From the NCBI RefSeq assembly GCF_003309065.1, contig NZ_POAF01000002.1, positions 434,001 through 498,000 of the forward strand: 64,000 nucleotides of DNA, written 5' to 3'. Every line of letters starts with the position of its first letter. The first letter of the stretch is position 1. The position numbers and the translations under genes are program-made. The notes under the pieces were generated by a model, which was given only the letters and a program-made list of their open reading frames with translations, was not told the origin of the DNA and ran no database searches. Of the stretch, positions 19,703-31,429 are shown piece after piece. Origin of the DNA: Glutamicibacter soli. GTDB lineage: Bacteria > Actinomycetota > Actinomycetes > Actinomycetales > Micrococcaceae.

Positions 19703-20635
19703 TCAAGCGCGCTGCGCGGCAGAGGCCGCGATGCCGTCGAGGATGTCGTGCTCCGAGGCAACCAGCAGCATCTCGCGGTGTCCGCTGGCGCGCTCAAGGT
19801 AGTCCAGGATGCGCTCGACGATGACCGCCCCGGCCTGGATGACGTCCACGCGGCCCGGATGCATGAAGCCCAGCGCCTGACGCTGCTCGCGGGTGTAGGA
19901 GAGCATCGAGGCGGTGGCCTGGCGCATCTGGGCGAAACTCAGCTCGGCTCCGTGGATGGCCGCGGAATCGTACTGCTTCAACCCCAGCGCCTGCGCGGTG
20001 AGGGTGGTGCAGGTGCCTGCGACCATGATCACCGCGTCGACCTGGCTCACGTCCACCACGCCGTCCAGGGTCTGCAGGGTTGAATCCAGGAATTCCAGGC
20101 TCTGTCGCGAGCGCAGCCCATCGAGGTGGAAGCGTTCGGTCACGCGCACGCAGCCCATGTCCAGGCTTGCGGCCGCGAGCGGACCGCTCTGGTCGCCCAG
20201 CACGAACTCGGTGGATCCGCCGCCCAGGTCGATGACCAGCACCTGCCCGGGTTTGCCGGCGCGCACCGAGGCGGCTCCGGCGAAGGACAGCTGGGCCTCC
20301 TCCTGGCCGCTGATGACCTCCGGCTCGACGCCGAGGATCGAGGTGATCTTGCTGGTGAACAGCTCGCGGTTCGAGGCGTCGCGGGCGGCGGAGGTGGCCG
20401 CGAAGCGGATGGCCTGGACCTGGTGCTCGTCGCACAGCTTCTTGTATTCCTTGACCGCCGCGAAGGTGCGCTCCAGGGCTTCGGGGGCGAAGGCGCCGGT
20501 GGCGTCCACTCCCTGGCCCAGGCGCACGACGCGCATGGTGCGCACCACGTCGCGCAGCTCGCTGCCATCCGCGGCGACGTCGGCGATCAGCAGGCGGATG
20601 GAGTTGGTCCCACAGTCGATACCGGCGACGCGCAT
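19703..20635 (-). CDS. ppx: Exopolyphosphatase / pppGpp phosphohydrolase (Ppx/GppA family)
   Basis: A 310-residue protein with the sugar-kinase/Hsp70-like ATPase fold: phosphate 1 loop GIDCGTNSIRLLIADV at the N-terminus, SGQEEAQLSFAGA and the phosphate 2 loop VIDLGGGSTEFVLG near 135-150. It should release phosphate from polyphosphate, or act on pppGpp. The length is that of the short actinobacterial form with only the two N-terminal domains. Its ATG overlaps the DUF501 stop by one base (TAATG), so translation is coupled. Confidence 0.92.
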   Translation of the reverse strand: MRVAGIDCGTNSIRLLIADVAADGSELRDVVRTMRVVRLGQGVDATGAFAPEALERTFAAVKEYKKLCDEHQVQAIRFAATSAARDASNRELFTSKITSILGVEPEVISGQEEAQLSFAGAASVRAGKPGQVLVIDLGGGSTEFVLGDQSGPLAAASLDMGCVRVTERFHLDGLRSRQSLEFLDSTLQTLDGVVDVSQVDAVIMVAGTCTTLTAQALGLKQYDSAAIHGAELSFAQMRQATASMLSYTREQRQALGFMHPGRVDVIQAGAVIVERILDYLERASGHREMLLVASEHDILDGIAASAAQRA

Positions 20636-21333
20636 TACTTCTGCTCCCCGGCGTTCTGCGCGGCCTCGCGGGCCGCGCGCTTCGCGGCGCGTTCGGCGCG
20701 CTTGACGGCCGGGTCGACCTTTTCCTGGGTCTTCACGTGGCGCGAACGGTCCTGGCTGGGGGCCTGGCCCTCGGTGTCCCAGGCGCCACCGCAGAAGCAC
20801 TTGTCCTTGGTCCACCATGGCGCGATGGCTTCCAGCGCCTCGTCGCCCAGCGGGTTCACGCCGTCGCCGGCGGCCAGCGAATGGCCCACCAGCACGTGCA
20901 GGCACTTCACGCGCGTCGGCATGCCGCCGGCCGAGACGCCGGCGATCTCCGGCACCGCCCCGGTGCCCGAACGCTCGCCGATGGCGTCGCGGTTGGCCAG
21001 GTATGAGTCGTGGGCCGCGGCGTAGGCGGAGGCCAGCGGCGCCTCGGCGGCCAGGCGATCGTTCATCTCGTTCATCAGCCCGGCGGCTTCCAGCCGCGAC
21101 ACGGCGGAGGTGATCACCGGGTGGGTCAGGTAGTAGGTCGTCGGGAACGGAATGCCCGAGGACAGCCGCGGCGCGGTGGTGGCGACCAGCGGGTTGCCGC
21201 ACACGCAGCGTGCACCGATTTCCACCACATCCCGCACCGGACGGTTCAGCTGGCGGCTGAGGGTGTCCAGGTCCTGCTCGCTGGGTACTCGTCCGGCGGC
21301 GTCCAGGGCTTCGCGGATGGGCTGTTCAGTCAC
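20635..21333 (-). CDS. DUF501 domain protein
   Basis: A 232-residue protein starting at GTG 21333. Residues 1-185 match the DUF501 family, with conserved CVCGNPLVATTAPRLSSGIPFPTTYYLTHP, CLHVLVGHSLAAGDGVNPLGDEAL and KDKCFCGG; the cysteines could bind metal. The C-terminal 45 residues are Lys/Arg/Ala-rich and probably disordered. The family sits between ftsB-like and ppx genes throughout actinobacteria. Function unknown. There is a 23 base gap to the FtsB-like gene upstream. Confidence 0.92.
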   Translation of the reverse strand: MTEQPIREALDAAGRVPSEQDLDTLSRQLNRPVRDVVEIGARCVCGNPLVATTAPRLSSGIPFPTTYYLTHPVITSAVSRLEAAGLMNEMNDRLAAEAPLASAYAAAHDSYLANRDAIGERSGTGAVPEIAGVSAGGMPTRVKCLHVLVGHSLAAGDGVNPLGDEALEAIAPWWTKDKCFCGGAWDTEGQAPSQDRSRHVKTQEKVDPAVKRAERAAKRAAREAAQNAGEQK

Positions 21334-21356
21334 GTTTCGTCTCTTTGCGTAGTTGG

Positions 21357-22259
21357 TCAGTCTGTTGCGGAACGGGTGATCGAGTCGATGAGCGCATCGA
21401 CCCAGGGCAGTTCCTGGCGCACTTCGTAGGTGCTGCCGTTGCCGGATTCGGCGCTCTGGTCTTCGGGCTTCTCGCCAACAACCATGTAGAGCTTCTCACC
21501 GGGCATCACCAAGTTTATCCGCTCGCGGGCCTGCTGCTTGATGTACAGCGGGTCATCCCACCGGGCGATCTCCGCTTTCAGCTCGTCGCGCTGGGCTTCC
21601 ATCGCCGCGATGGAAGCGCGCAGCTCGTTGATCTGGGCCATCTGGGTGCGGTAGTAGTTCACCGTGGGAACCAGCATGACCGCGAAGAAGGCGAAGACCA
21701 CGATCAGCGCGGCGATGCGTCCGGAGAAGCGGTGGGCCGCCACCGGTTCGCCCTGCTGGACCGGCGCCTGCGGCTCGGGCTTCTGGCCCGGCTTGCGGCG
21801 CACTGCCATGGAGAACTTGGCCCGGTCTTCGCGGCGCCGCTCGTTCTGCTTTTCCTTGGCGCGCTCGCGCAGCGGACGCTTGGAACCCTCGGGGTGGGCG
21901 GCGCGCTGGGGAGCAGGGGCGCCCGGTTCCTCGGGTTTGGCGCGGCGGCCGGCCGGTGCTGCCGGTTTGCCGGCGGCAGGCTTGGCGGCCGAAGGCTTGG
22001 AGCTGCCGGGCTTAGAGCCACCCGGCGTGGAATGGGCCTGCGTGGACCGCGAGGGGCTGGGAAGCTTGCGGACCTTCGGCGCGGACGCGGGGCGTTCGGT
22101 GTCCCGCACGATATGCAGTGCATCGGTCGCCGGTTCGGGCTCGGGGGCCGGCGCCTGGCCGGCGGCGGCGCGGTTCGCGGCCTCCGGGAATTCCAGCGGC
22201 TTGCCTTGTCCCTGGTGAGGGGTGTTCCTTCGTGGCATGCGCGGTGGTCGCTGGGCCAT
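21357..22259 (-). CDS. FtsB/DivIC-family septum formation initiator
   Basis: A 300-residue bitopic membrane protein. Residues 1-175 are a long, disordered cytoplasmic part rich in Pro, Ala, Lys and Arg. A membrane helix follows at about 182-200 (IAALIVVFAFFAVMLV), then a coiled coil (YYRTQMAQINELRASIAAMEAQRDEL) and the DivIC/FtsB ending WDDPLYIKQQARERINLVMPGE. It should help assemble the divisome with FtsL and FtsQ. The enolase-FtsB neighbourhood is typical. The long N-terminal part is usual in Micrococcaceae but longer than in E. coli FtsB. Confidence 0.9.
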   Translation of the reverse strand: MAQRPPRMPRRNTPHQGQGKPLEFPEAANRAAAGQAPAPEPEPATDALHIVRDTERPASAPKVRKLPSPSRSTQAHSTPGGSKPGSSKPSAAKPAAGKPAAPAGRRAKPEEPGAPAPQRAAHPEGSKRPLRERAKEKQNERRREDRAKFSMAVRRKPGQKPEPQAPVQQGEPVAAHRFSGRIAALIVVFAFFAVMLVPTVNYYRTQMAQINELRASIAAMEAQRDELKAEIARWDDPLYIKQQARERINLVMPGEKLYMVVGEKPEDQSAESGNGSTYEVRQELPWVDALIDSITRSATD

Positions 22260-22334
22260 ATTCCCCCATTCCCCATGGTGTTCTGCAAGTGGTACATCCG
22301 TGGAAAATCCACGATATCTCCATTAAATAACGAA

Positions 22335-22365
22335 AAGCCCGCCGGTATCCACTACCGACGAGCTT
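22335..22365 (-). terminator. Probable terminator after enolase
   Basis: A 13 bp stem with two G-U pairs (22335-22347 with 22353-22365, loop of 5) lies just past the eno stop on the minus strand, followed by TTCGTTATTTAAT. It would separate eno from the FtsB-like gene at least partly. Confidence 0.6.
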
Positions 22366-22383
22366 ATTCGCTTTAGCTGGTGA

Positions 22384-23754
<1,371 letters not shown>

Positions 23755-24453
23755 CTAGCGCTTTGAACCTGATTCGGGCGACGATGTTTCGTCCGCCTTC
23801 ACCCCGTAGCTGCGCTGCAGCTGGTCGCGGAGCACCGATTCCGCGTCCAAGCCCAGCTGTTCGGCGCGCGCCGTGAGCGCCATCAGCTCGGCGGCGAGGC
23901 TGCGTTCATCGACCACGCGGCCGCGCACCTCGGGACTGATCCGGTGTTCCCCGGCGGCCGGGGAATCCGCCCTGGTATGGCGGTCAAGCAGCTTCTGCGC
24001 CAGCGTTAACGAGGGAAGGCCGGCAGGCAGGCCGGCGTTGCGGCGCACCCGCGGGGCGCCGCCCCGCTCGGCCTGCTTGGCCGCGTCCCAGACCCGGATG
24101 ATTTCATCGACGTCGCTGACGACGTCCTGGCGGACATTCCCCTGGGCATCGAAAACATGGCGATTGCGGCGCAGCAGCTTGGCGTCCAGGGTGGCTGCGA
24201 CCTCCTCCAGCGTGAAGCTTTCCTGCTCCTCGGCGATGAGCGAATGCAGCAGGATCTGGAAGAACACGTCGCCCAGTTCTTCCTTGAGCGCCGGCGCGTC
24301 CCCCGCTCCGATGGCATCCAGGACCTCGTAGCTTTCCTCGATCAGGTAGGTGCGCAGCGATTCGTGGGTCAGCGCCGCAGTCCACGCGCATTTCTCGCGC
24401 AGGGTGCGCACGGTCTGGATCAGGTGGTCCATGGAAGTTCTCTCGCTGGGCAT
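23755..24453 (-). CDS. MazG-family nucleotide pyrophosphohydrolase
   Basis: A 232-residue protein with an N-terminal MazG fold: CAWTAALTHESLRTYLIEESYEVLDAI followed by LKEELGDVFFQILLHSLIAEE, whose EExxE and ExxD acidic residues bind Mg2+. It would hydrolyse (d)NTPs to monophosphates. The second half (about 140-232) contains a weaker repeat and is shorter than in E. coli MazG, as is usual in actinobacteria. It lies 90 bases upstream of eno on the same strand. Confidence 0.9.
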   Translation of the reverse strand: MPSERTSMDHLIQTVRTLREKCAWTAALTHESLRTYLIEESYEVLDAIGAGDAPALKEELGDVFFQILLHSLIAEEQESFTLEEVAATLDAKLLRRNRHVFDAQGNVRQDVVSDVDEIIRVWDAAKQAERGGAPRVRRNAGLPAGLPSLTLAQKLLDRHTRADSPAAGEHRISPEVRGRVVDERSLAAELMALTARAEQLGLDAESVLRDQLQRSYGVKADETSSPESGSKR

Positions 24454-24508
24454 GCATTCATCCTATCCCCGCGGAATCGGCCTCTGACAGGGCCGGAACA
24501 CCGCCGTC

Positions 24509-24524
24509 TGTAATGAGCATTACA
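24509..24524. promoter_or_regulatory. Perfect palindrome upstream of the aldehyde dehydrogenase gene
   Basis: TGTAATG-AG-CATTACA, 7 bp arms, lies 51 bases before the aldehyde dehydrogenase start and between it and the divergent mazG gene. It is AT-rich within a GC-rich sequence and is a good candidate operator. The binding protein is unknown. Confidence 0.5.
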
Positions 24525-24574
24525 TCCGGGCTAGCATTGCGTTAAGCCTCACCCTCCAAGCCAAAGGACTGACC

Positions 24575-26065
24575 ATGACCGTGCAGGAAACCGAACGCCC
24601 AGCCTTCCTTGCGAAGCTGCCCTCCTCGTTGTTCATCAACGGCCAGTGGGTACAGGGCACCTCCGCCTCCACGCTGACCTCTTCCAATCCCTTCGACGAT
24701 GCGGTGCTTGCCGAAATCCGCCAGGCTTCCACCGCTGACGTGGACGCCGCCTACCAGGCCGCCGCCGAGGTTCAGTCCGCATGGGCTGCCCTGCCGCCGG
24801 CCGCCCGCACCGCCGTGCTGGAAAAGGCCGCCGACTACCTGCAGGCCAACTACAAGGACATCCTGGCCCTGCTCAGCGCCGAGTCGGGTTCCGCGCAGCT
24901 GAAGGCCAACATCGAGCTGGGCGGCACCATTGCCGCGATCCGCGAAGCGGCGACCTTCCCGTCCCGCGTGCACGGGAAGATCATGCCCTCGAACTTCCCC
25001 GGCAAGGAGAACCGCGTCTACCGCGAACCGCTGGGTGTGGTCGCGGTGATCAGCCCGTGGAACTTCCCGATGCTGCTCTCCGCCCGCTCGGTGGCCCCGG
25101 CCCTCGCGCTGGGCAACACGGTGGTGCTTAAGCCCGCCTCCGACACCCCGCTCTCCGGCGCCCTCGTCCTGGCCAAGGCCTTCGAGGAAGCTGGGGCGCC
25201 GGCCGGCGTGCTGAACGTGCTGGTCGGTTCCGGCTCGGAAATCGGCGACTACTTCGTCGCCCATCCGGCCCCCTCGCTGGTGTCCTTCACCGGCTCCACC
25301 GAGGTCGGGCAGAATGTCGGCAAGATCGCGGTGACCGGCGAGCACATGAAGCGCGTGGCCCTGGAGCTCGGCGGCAATGCGCCGTTCGTGGTGCTTCAGG
25401 ACGCGGAGCTGGACGAAGCGGTGAAGGCGGCGGCGCTGGGCAAGTTCCTGCACCAGGGCCAGATCTGCATGGCGATCAACCGGATCATCGTGCAGGCGCC
25501 GGTCTACGACGAGTTCGTCCAGAAGTACGCGCAGCTGGTGTCCACCCTGGGCTTCGGCGATGCGGCGGAGCGCAAGAACCTGATCGGCCCGGTCATCAAC
25601 GACGCGCAGCTGGCCTCCGTCACCGCCAAGATCGAGCAGGCCCGGGCCGAGGGAGCCCGCGAGGTGCTCTCCGGGGCGATCCAGGGCCGGGTCATCCCGC
25701 CGCACGTTTTCACCGACGTGACCCCTCAGATGGAGCTGTTCCGCGAGGAGATCTTCGGGCCCGTGGTGGGCATCGCCAAGGCGGACAGCGAAGAGCATGC
25801 GCTCGAATTGGCCAACGACACCCGCTACGGGCTGTCCAGCGCGGTGTTCACCCGCGACGTCGAAAAGGGCGTGCGCTTCGCCCGCGGCATCAAGGCAGGA
25901 ATGACGCACATCAACGACATCCCGGTGAACGACGAGCCGCACGTGATGTTCGGCGGCGAGAAGAACTCGGGACTGGGCCGCTTCAACGGCGAGTGGGCCA
26001 TCGAGGAGTTCACTACCGACCATTGGGTGGGCGTGCAGAGCACCCCCAAGAAGTACCCGTTCTAG
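24575..26065 (+). CDS. NAD(P)-dependent aldehyde dehydrogenase
   Basis: A 496-residue ALDH superfamily enzyme oxidising an aldehyde to its acid. The active-site Cys298 is in GQICMAI, the general base Glu264 in LELGGNAPF, the cofactor motif is [13 protein letters not shown] near 230, and the proline-asparagine block is VISPWNFPM. The overall pattern ([44 protein letters not shown]) resembles the benzaldehyde/vanillin dehydrogenase group, but substrate assignment from that is tentative. AAAGGA precedes the ATG. It is a single gene with a candidate operator upstream and a strong terminator downstream. Confidence 0.9.
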   Translation: MTVQETERPAFLAKLPSSLFINGQWVQGTSASTLTSSNPFDDAVLAEIRQASTADVDAAYQAAAEVQSAWAALPPAARTAVLEKAADYLQANYKDILALLSAESGSAQLKANIELGGTIAAIREAATFPSRVHGKIMPSNFPGKENRVYREPLGVVAVISPWNFPMLLSARSVAPALALGNTVVLKPASDTPLSGALVLAKAFEEAGAPAGVLNVLVGSGSEIGDYFVAHPAPSLVSFTGSTEVGQNVGKIAVTGEHMKRVALELGGNAPFVVLQDAELDEAVKAAALGKFLHQGQICMAINRIIVQAPVYDEFVQKYAQLVSTLGFGDAAERKNLIGPVINDAQLASVTAKIEQARAEGAREVLSGAIQGRVIPPHVFTDVTPQMELFREEIFGPVVGIAKADSEEHALELANDTRYGLSSAVFTRDVEKGVRFARGIKAGMTHINDIPVNDEPHVMFGGEKNSGLGRFNGEWAIEEFTTDHWVGVQSTPKKYPF

Positions 26066-26090
26066 AAATTGAACATCTAGAGATTGAACA
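26061..26090. repeat. Tandem 15 bp duplication over the aldehyde dehydrogenase stop
   Basis: TCTAGAAATTGAACA (26061-26075) is followed directly by TCTAGAGATTGAACA (26076-26090), one base different. The first copy contains the stop codon TAG. Confidence 0.8.
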
Positions 26091-26127
26091 AGGCAGCCTG
26101 CCCGGAATGATCCGGGCAGGCTGCCTT
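26090..26127. terminator. Bidirectional terminator between aldehyde dehydrogenase and add
   Basis: A 16 bp perfect stem (AAGGCAGCCTGCCCGG, 26090-26105, with 26112-26127) and a 6 base loop, between convergent genes. Confidence 0.88.
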
Positions 26128-26156
26128 GGTGCTGTTTTGCTCAGGAACTGGCGAGG

Positions 26157-27365
26157 CTAGTTTTCCTCGTAGTCCTCGTCATCGAAGTCTTCGTCTTCGT
26201 CATCTTCGTCGTCGCCGTCCAGCAGGTGGTCGTAGAAGTCGTTGATGTACTCGACGAGCAGTTCGCGCATCTCCAGCGGCACGAAGGCCGCCTCAGCGGC
26301 GTTCAAGGTCAGGTCCAGCAGGTCTTCAAGGTCGTAGTCGAAGGCCTCGACCAGCAGCTCGAACTCGTCCGACAGGGTGGTGCCGGACATCAGGCGGTTA
26401 TCCGGGGAGATCGTGACGTTGAACCCGGTCTGCACCAGCAGGTCGATCGGGTGCGATTCGATGCCCTCGCCGAATTCGGCGGTGGCCCCGGTCTGCAGGT
26501 TGGAGGAAGGGCAGATTTCCAGCGGGATGCCGCGTTCGCGCACCCAGTTGGCCACCGGGCCCAGCGAGACCAGGCCGGTGTCCTCGCCGACTTCCTCGCC
26601 GTCCTCGTCCACGCCGCCGAACTCGATCTCGATGTCCTCGGCCACGCGCACGCCGTGGCCCAGGCGCTGGGCGCGGCCCACCAGGATGGCGTCCTTGATG
26701 GAGTCCAGGCCCGCGGCTTCGCCCGCGTGCACGGTGGTCGGGAACAGATTCTCGGCCAGCAGGTCGAAGGCTTCCTTCATGCGCGAAGGCGGGAAGCCCT
26801 CCTCGGCGCCGGCGATGTCGAAGCCGACCACGCCGTGGCCGCGGTGGCGCAGCGCCAGCTTGGCGATCTCCACGCCGTTGTCGGCATGGCGCATGGCGAT
26901 CAGCAGCTGGCCGACCTGCATCGGGTGGCCTTCGCTGTTCAGTTCTTCGCAGGCCTGGTCCAGTCCTTCCTGCACGGCGTCCACGACATCGTCCAAGCTC
27001 AGGCCCTGGCGCTGGTGCTGTTCCGGGGCGTAGCGGACTTCGGCGTAGATCACGCCGTCCTCGGCCAGGTCTTCGACGAACTCGCGGGCCACGCGGATCA
27101 GGGCCTCGCGGGTCTGCATTACTGCAAGGGTGTGCTCGAAAGTTTCCAGGTAGCGCGGCAGCGAGCCGGAATCGGCCGATTCACGGAACCAATTGCCCAA
27201 AGCCTCGGCATCGGTTGCGGGCAGCTCGTGCCCGGCCTCTGCGGCAAGCTCGATAATGGTCGACGGGCGCAGACCACCGTCGAGGTGGTCGTGCAGAGAA
27301 ACTTTTGGCAGGTCCCGGAAGTCGAACTCGGGATCGTAGGCAGCATGAATCATTTCTTCAGTCAC
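26157..27365 (-). CDS. add: Adenosine deaminase
   Basis: A 402-residue TIM-barrel deaminase converting adenosine to inosine. Zinc ligands are in SLHDHLDGG (residues about 24-32) and TVHAGEA; the catalytic Glu is in HAGEA and the late Asp in ISPDNRLMSGT; SSNLQTG is also typical. It is about 40 residues longer than usual because of an acidic C-terminal tail of roughly 25 residues made almost only of Asp and Glu. It starts at GTG 27365. It belongs to the purine arm of nucleoside salvage and lies downstream of dedA on the same strand. Confidence 0.93.
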   Translation of the reverse strand: MTEEMIHAAYDPEFDFRDLPKVSLHDHLDGGLRPSTIIELAAEAGHELPATDAEALGNWFRESADSGSLPRYLETFEHTLAVMQTREALIRVAREFVEDLAEDGVIYAEVRYAPEQHQRQGLSLDDVVDAVQEGLDQACEELNSEGHPMQVGQLLIAMRHADNGVEIAKLALRHRGHGVVGFDIAGAEEGFPPSRMKEAFDLLAENLFPTTVHAGEAAGLDSIKDAILVGRAQRLGHGVRVAEDIEIEFGGVDEDGEEVGEDTGLVSLGPVANWVRERGIPLEICPSSNLQTGATAEFGEGIESHPIDLLVQTGFNVTISPDNRLMSGTTLSDEFELLVEAFDYDLEDLLDLTLNAAEAAFVPLEMRELLVEYINDFYDHLLDGDDEDDEDEDFDDEDYEEN

Positions 27366-27456
27366 ACCATTGAGCCTAGTCGCATTTCGGGCTGACTGAT
27401 AGCCACCACGGCTGAAGTTCTGGACACATCTTGTCGACGGCTACCGGCCCCGGAGG

Positions 27457-28146
27457 TTAAATCTCCGGCTGCTCACCCGGAGGCACAGTTTGGATAGCTT
27501 TTCCCAGCGTCCCGCCGCGCTTCGCGGCCAGCTGGCGCAGCTTGCGGCGGTGGACCCGCTCCAGCACCCGGCTGACGATCTTGTCGATGACGTAGCCGAG
27601 CACCACGGCGATGACCACTGAGACGCCGATGCCCAGCAGCTTGTTCTCCGAGAGCCAGTTGCCGGCCAGCGCGCCGATGCCCACGGAGTAGGCGCCCCAG
27701 GTGATGCAGCCGATGACGTCGAAAAAGGTGAAGCGGTGGTAGGAGAAGCCGGTGGCCCCGGCCGTCATGTTCACCGCGACGCGTCCCAGCGGGATGTAGC
27801 GGGCGGTGAAGATCAGCAGCGCGCCGGAGGTTTCCAGCTTGCGGGTGGCGAAGTCGAGGATCTTCTTGGCCCGGCCCTTTTGCATCCACCCGTACTGCCG
27901 GTAGCCGATGCTCCGGCCGATGCGGAAGGTGATCTGGTCACCGATGATCGCCCCGGACACGCCGATCACGAAGATCAGCAGCAGGTTGGGGCTTCCGGTG
28001 CTGATGCCCACGGCGGCCAGCGACACCAGGAAGGTTTCGGAGGGGACGACGGGGAAGACCCCGTCGATGAGGCAGAAGGCAAAGAGCAGCGGCAGGATCC
28101 ACCATGCGGTGGCCGCATGCATGATCGCTTCGTTGACCAATTCCAT
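27457..28146 (-). CDS. DedA family membrane protein
   Basis: A 229-residue DedA/VTT-domain protein with four to five membrane segments. Family marks are LIDGVFPVVPSETFLVSLAA (with the acidic residue and E of the re-entrant loop), GDQITFRIGRSIG, and TARYIPLGRVAVNMTAGATGF with the essential arginines. DedA proteins act in membrane lipid recycling, including undecaprenyl phosphate flipping in recently studied members. The ATG at 28146 is chosen; the open frame extends 39 codons further. Confidence 0.9.
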   Translation of the reverse strand: MELVNEAIMHAATAWWILPLLFAFCLIDGVFPVVPSETFLVSLAAVGISTGSPNLLLIFVIGVSGAIIGDQITFRIGRSIGYRQYGWMQKGRAKKILDFATRKLETSGALLIFTARYIPLGRVAVNMTAGATGFSYHRFTFFDVIGCITWGAYSVGIGALAGNWLSENKLLGIGVSVVIAVVLGYVIDKIVSRVLERVHRRKLRQLAAKRGGTLGKAIQTVPPGEQPEI

Positions 28147-28349
28147 CGGTGGGTGTATCGCTTCCTCGCTGCACGCGGTGGCTCGCTGCCGCGCTCTTAG
28201 TTCATTCTCCACCAGAATCCCGCCGGCGCGCACCCTACCGAGGTCGTGATTTGCACCGGACACTTCTCCATCCCGGGGATGAGTTGAATCTTTTAACGCC
28301 CGGCGGATCCCATGAGTTCCCTCCGCCCGGTTCGTCTCCGGGTTAAATG

Positions 28350-28383
28350 CCGACAGCCGCCCCCGTGCGGGGGCGGCTGGCGG
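28350..28383 (-). terminator. Terminator of the nucleoside salvage operon
   Basis: CAGCCGCCCCC (28354-28364) pairs with 28369-28379 around a GTGC loop, extended by 3 bp past one mismatch. It lies 9 bases after the deoA stop on the minus strand. Confidence 0.85.
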
Positions 28384-28392
28384 TTTGGCAGG

Positions 28393-29706
<1,314 letters not shown>

Positions 29707-29734
29707 GGGTGGGGCCTTTCGTTCTGTTCTCTGG

Positions 29735-30145
29735 TCAGTCGATGATGTTGTGCGGTCCGAAGGCGTCCGGCAGCAGCTGGTCCATGCCCACGATCCCGGA
29801 GGCGGTCTTGATCCTCAGGTCGGGCCCGCGATGCTCGAAGAGCAGCTGGCGGCAGCGGCCGCACGGGGTGATCAGCTCCAGCGGGCCGTCCTTGAGCTGA
29901 CCGAAGCACACGAAGTAGTCCAGCGTGCCGCCGCCGGTGGCGAACAGCTCGCCGAGCATGGAGCATTCGGCGCACAGGGTCACCCCGAAAGCGGCGTTTT
30001 CGATGTTGCAGCCGGAAACCAGCCGCCCGTCGCTACTCAGCGCCGCGGCGCCGACCCGGAAATTCGAGTAGGGTGCATAGGCCTTGGACAACGCGGCCGC
30101 GGCCGCAGCTTCAAGCTGCGACCACGGCGCGGTGGTGTTATTCAT
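29735..30145 (-). CDS. cdd: Cytidine deaminase
   Basis: A 136-residue homotetrameric-type enzyme turning cytidine into uridine. The substrate block YAPYSNFRVGAAAL, the zinc motif CNIENAAFGVTLCAECSML (Cys plus catalytic Glu context) and PCGRCRQLLFE (two Cys ligands) are all intact. It sits 9 bases after the second permease gene and 28 before deoA, so imported cytidine and deoxycytidine are converted for DeoA. Confidence 0.95.
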   Translation of the reverse strand: MNNTTAPWSQLEAAAAAALSKAYAPYSNFRVGAAALSSDGRLVSGCNIENAAFGVTLCAECSMLGELFATGGGTLDYFVCFGQLKDGPLELITPCGRCRQLLFEHRGPDLRIKTASGIVGMDQLLPDAFGPHNIID

Positions 30146-30154
30146 GGGAACGGG

Positions 30155-31429
30155 TCATTCCTTCACATAGGGATCGCCCACGGCGGCGGGGCCGCGCGAG
30201 CGTCCCACCAGGCCGGCGACCGCGAAGATCGTCACCAGGTACGGCATCATGGCCATGAACTGGCTCGGCACCGGGGTGCCGATGATCGTGAGCATCACCT
30301 GCAGGTTGTCCGCGAAGCCGAAGAGCAGCGCCGCGGCGAACGCGCCAAGCGGGTTCCAGCGTCCGAAGATCACCGCGGCCAGCGCGATGAAGCCGCGGCC
30401 GCCGGAGATTTCCTTGGTGAAGGAGTCGATGGCGACCAGGGTGAAGAACGAGCCGCCGATGCCGGCGACGATGCCGCCCAGGGTCACGTTCCAGAAGCGG
30501 GTGCGGTTGACCTTGATGCCCAGGGTGTCGGCGGCCTTCGGGTGCTCGCCCACGGCGCGCACGCGCAGGCCCCAGCGGGTCTTGTACAGGCCGAACCAGA
30601 CCAGGAACACGGCGATGTACATCAGGTAGCCGATGACCGACTGCTTGAACAGGATCGGGCCGATCACCGGGATGGCGGACAGGCCCGGGATCGCGATGGT
30701 CGGCAGGTGCACCGGCGAGTTGTACAGCTCCGGATCCTCCTGCATCACGGTGGTGAACAGGAAGCCGGTGATGCCCGAGACCAGCACGTTCAGCACCACG
30801 CCGACGATGATCTGGTTGACCAGGTACTTGATGGAGAACAGCGCCAGCACCAGGGAGACCACCGCGCCGGCGATGCCGGCGGCGACCAGACCCGCGAAGG
30901 CGTTCTGCGTTACCGAGGCCACGATGGCCGCGGTGAACGCGCCGCCCAGCAGCTGGCCCTCGATGGCGATGTTGACCACGCCGGAGCGTTCGGAGAGCAC
31001 TCCGGAGAGCGATCCGAAGACCAGCGGCACCGCCAGCACCACGCCGCCGGCCAGCAGGCTGGCCAGGGAGATGGAGTTGATGTTGGCGCCGGAGACGACC
31101 CAGATCAGGAACGCGAGCACAAACAGCACCGCGCCCACCGCGACGGCCCAGACCGGGAGCACCCGGCCCTTGGCCCGCAGCATCCAGGAGTAGGCGGCCA
31201 GCGCCGCCAGCAGCACGCCGATGACGATGTTCGAGGCGCGGCCCGGGAAGACCAGGTCGGGCAGGGAGAACGCGTCGCCGGCGGAGGTGAGCGAGAAGCT
31301 CGCGGTCTGCGAGTTGCCCAGCAGGCCGAAGCTGACCAGCACGATGACTGCCAGTACGCTGAAGATGATCGGGGTCTTCTTGCTCGGAAGCACCGAGATC
31401 GCTGACATCGAGGGAAGCGTGGCGGTCAC
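30155..31429 (-). CDS. Nucleoside ABC transporter permease (second)
   Basis: A 424-residue permease of the BPD_transp_2 (LivH/BmpE/NupQ-like) family with about ten hydrophobic segments. The block GVLSERSGVVNIAIEGQLLGGAF near 155-175 and RVRAVGEHPKAADTLGIKVNRTRFWNV are characteristic of nucleoside (BMP-type) permeases. Its GTG start overlaps the stop of the upstream permease as GTGA. With its partner it forms the heteromeric membrane channel. Confidence 0.93.
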   Translation of the reverse strand: MTATLPSMSAISVLPSKKTPIIFSVLAVIVLVSFGLLGNSQTASFSLTSAGDAFSLPDLVFPGRASNIVIGVLLAALAAYSWMLRAKGRVLPVWAVAVGAVLFVLAFLIWVVSGANINSISLASLLAGGVVLAVPLVFGSLSGVLSERSGVVNIAIEGQLLGGAFTAAIVASVTQNAFAGLVAAGIAGAVVSLVLALFSIKYLVNQIIVGVVLNVLVSGITGFLFTTVMQEDPELYNSPVHLPTIAIPGLSAIPVIGPILFKQSVIGYLMYIAVFLVWFGLYKTRWGLRVRAVGEHPKAADTLGIKVNRTRFWNVTLGGIVAGIGGSFFTLVAIDSFTKEISGGRGFIALAAVIFGRWNPLGAFAAALLFGFADNLQVMLTIIGTPVPSQFMAMMPYLVTIFAVAGLVGRSRGPAAVGDPYVKE

